This document shows positions 6,430 through 6,825 of a stretch of 6,825 nt of DNA, one piece after another. This DNA is from Perlabentimonas sp964554585. GTDB taxonomy: Bacteria > Bacteroidota > Bacteroidia > Bacteroidales > Tenuifilaceae. How positions within the stretch are numbered: position 1 is the first letter of the stretch; every line of letters starts with the position of its first letter. A model generated the notes under the pieces. It did no database searches, was not told the DNA's origin, and worked only from the letters and a program-made list of their open reading frames with translations. The translations under genes were made by a program, and so were the position numbers. Where the stretch lies: positions 1 to 6,825 of the forward strand of contig CAZKPD010000136.1 in assembly GCA_964554585.1 (NCBI GenBank), in the 5' to 3' direction.

Positions 6430-6520
6430 TCTATAAAAAGGGAACGGCTTTTCCGTCCCCTTCCCTGTGTGCTTTCGCGCAGGATAACTTGAAAAGCCAT
6501 TGTCTTTTGTCCTACAAATG
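6430..6520 (-). ncRNA. Probable tracrRNA of the adjacent type II CRISPR array
   Basis: Read on the minus strand, 6518-6499 gives TTTGTAG-GA-CAAA-AG-ACAAT. Against the start of the CRISPR repeat ((G/A)TTGT-GA-TTTG-CTACAA) this forms a lower stem of 5 bp, a GA/AG internal loop, 4 bp, a 2-base bulge on the tracrRNA side, and an upper stem of 6 bp. That is the layout known from crRNA:tracrRNA duplexes of Cas9 systems. After the anti-repeat come GGCTTTTCAAGTTATCC, a GAAA-capped hairpin TCCTG...CAGG (6462-6484), and the terminator GGGGACGG-AAAAG-CCGTTCCC (6460-6440) with TTTTTATAG. In such systems this RNA pairs with pre-crRNA, is bound by Cas9 and guides maturation. It is transcribed away from the array, about 165 bases from the first repeat. 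A box TACATTTG (6522-6515) overlaps the anti-repeat; if used, the transcript would lose the upper stem, so an upstream promoter may exist. No cas9 is in the window to confirm the call. Confidence 0.68.
6435..6460 (-). terminator. Intrinsic terminator of the probable tracrRNA
   Basis: GGGAACGG (6440-6447) and CCGTCCCC (6453-6460) make an 8-bp stem with one G-U pair and a 5-base loop, followed on the minus strand by five U and ATAG. Its loop and one arm can alternatively pair with the segment at 6491-6501. Confidence 0.68.
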
Positions 6521-6682
6521 TACGTACATTTTTTGCTTTGAAGTAAGATTAAATGCTTAAGAAAAATTTTTAAATCCCAAACGCCCTGTATGTCGAAGTT
6601 CCCTCTCCTGTCGAGAGTGCTGGGTAGAGGTCTATAAAGCCACGGACAAGCTGAACCCTCACACCAGCGAGAAATAAGAAAA

Positions 6683-6825
6683 TTGTGATTTGCTACAACT
6701 CCGAGGTTTCGGAGGTATCTTTGACTTAGTTCCAACATCTGTTGGTTACCTCGTTGCCAAACTGCTCCAGTTGTGATTTGCTACAACTCCGAGGTTTCGG
6801 AGGTATCTTTGACTTAGTTCCAACA
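6683..6825 (+). CRISPR. Type II-C-like CRISPR array, two repeats and one spacer visible, continues past the window
   Basis: A perfect 55-base direct repeat occurs at 6683-6737 and 6771-6825, period 88. The base before it is G in the second copy and A in the first, so the full unit may be 56 or slightly longer, leaving a spacer of about 30-32 bases (6738-6769). The repeat begins TTGTGATTTGCT and contains TATCTTTGA, both shared, from memory, with the 47-nt type II-C repeats of Bacteroides and Flavobacterium. It differs by extra length and a hairpin CTCCGA-GGTT-TCGGAG (6699-6714). The adjacent tracrRNA candidate confirms type II and shows that crRNA is read on the plus strand. Each repeat carries a Bacteroidota -7 box (6716-6723 and 6804-6811), so it may act as its own promoter. 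Whether this is the leader or the distal end cannot be told. No cas genes are in view; they should lie to the right. The frame 6421-6738 on the minus strand is a chance overlap. Confidence 0.75.
6716..6723 (+). promoter_or_regulatory. Repeat-embedded -7 promoter element (TATCTTTG)
   Basis: TATCTTTG inside the CRISPR repeat matches TAnnTTTG exactly. A TTTG at 6689-6692 lies 23 bases upstream, a little beyond the usual 19-21. If functional, transcription would start near 6730, just before the spacer, as shown for the type II-C array of Neisseria meningitidis. The same element recurs at 6804-6811. Confidence 0.4.

Noticed and set aside
6043..6506. Two similar 79-base blocks as ends of an insertion sequence or MITE
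   Set aside because: They are direct, not inverted; no transposase or target duplication is seen; the differences preserve RNA pairing and both end in terminators.
5718..6680. tRNA, rRNA, tmRNA or RNase P RNA in the RNA cluster
   Set aside because: None of the conserved motifs (tRNA T arm, RNase P GAGGAAAGTCC, tmRNA ends) is present.
6421..6738. 105-codon minus-strand frame
   Set aside because: It crosses a CRISPR repeat and the probable tracrRNA, so it is accidental.

Overview
The window looks like a chromosomal segment of a Bacteroidota bacterium with a type IX secretion system (T9SS), so probably not Bacteroides itself. Three things point there: a secreted protein that ends, at the left edge, in a YPNP-type T9SS sorting signal; promoters of the Bacteroidota type (TTG, 19-20 nt, TAnnTTTG) in place of -35/-10 boxes; and a two-component pair of a kind typical of the phylum.

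Left part (1-3842). A T9SS cargo protein runs off the left edge on the minus strand. Upstream of it, on the same strand, lies a two-gene operon: a lipoprotein-like, TPR-containing sensor histidine kinase (1620-3638) followed by a REC-LuxR response regulator (964-1623). The two genes overlap by four bases (ATGA).

Middle (3843-5560). A small hypothetical protein of 112 residues is followed by an exported protein with an Ig-like, carboxypeptidase-regulatory-like domain and a very long Ala/Lys/Glu-rich coiled coil. The second gene has a textbook promoter at 4249-4279. The compositional bias of its coiled coil produces several spurious antisense reading frames.

Right part (5561-6825). About 1.26 kb holds no credible protein gene but many RNA signals. 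In order: two plus-strand candidate small RNAs (about 5718-5790 and 5852-5925), then three minus-strand candidate RNAs (6043-6130, 6195-6270, 6430-6520), each ending in a terminator, then the start or end of a CRISPR array on the plus strand (repeats at 6683-6737 and 6771-6825, period 88). The repeat resembles Bacteroidota type II-C repeats at its 5' end (GTTGTGATTTGCT) and around TATCTTTG, but it is unusually long (at least 55 nt) and carries an internal 6-bp hairpin. The minus-strand RNA nearest the array contains an anti-repeat matching the first 18 nt of the CRISPR repeat, with the lower stem, bulge and upper stem expected of a crRNA:tracrRNA duplex. I therefore read it as the tracrRNA. 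The RNA at 6043-6130 is a paralogue with the same body (roughly 80-85% identical) but a changed anti-repeat. Together they suggest a Cas9 (type II) locus whose array and cas genes continue to the right of the window. No cas gene is visible here, and all RNA assignments come from reading the sequence, not from expression data.
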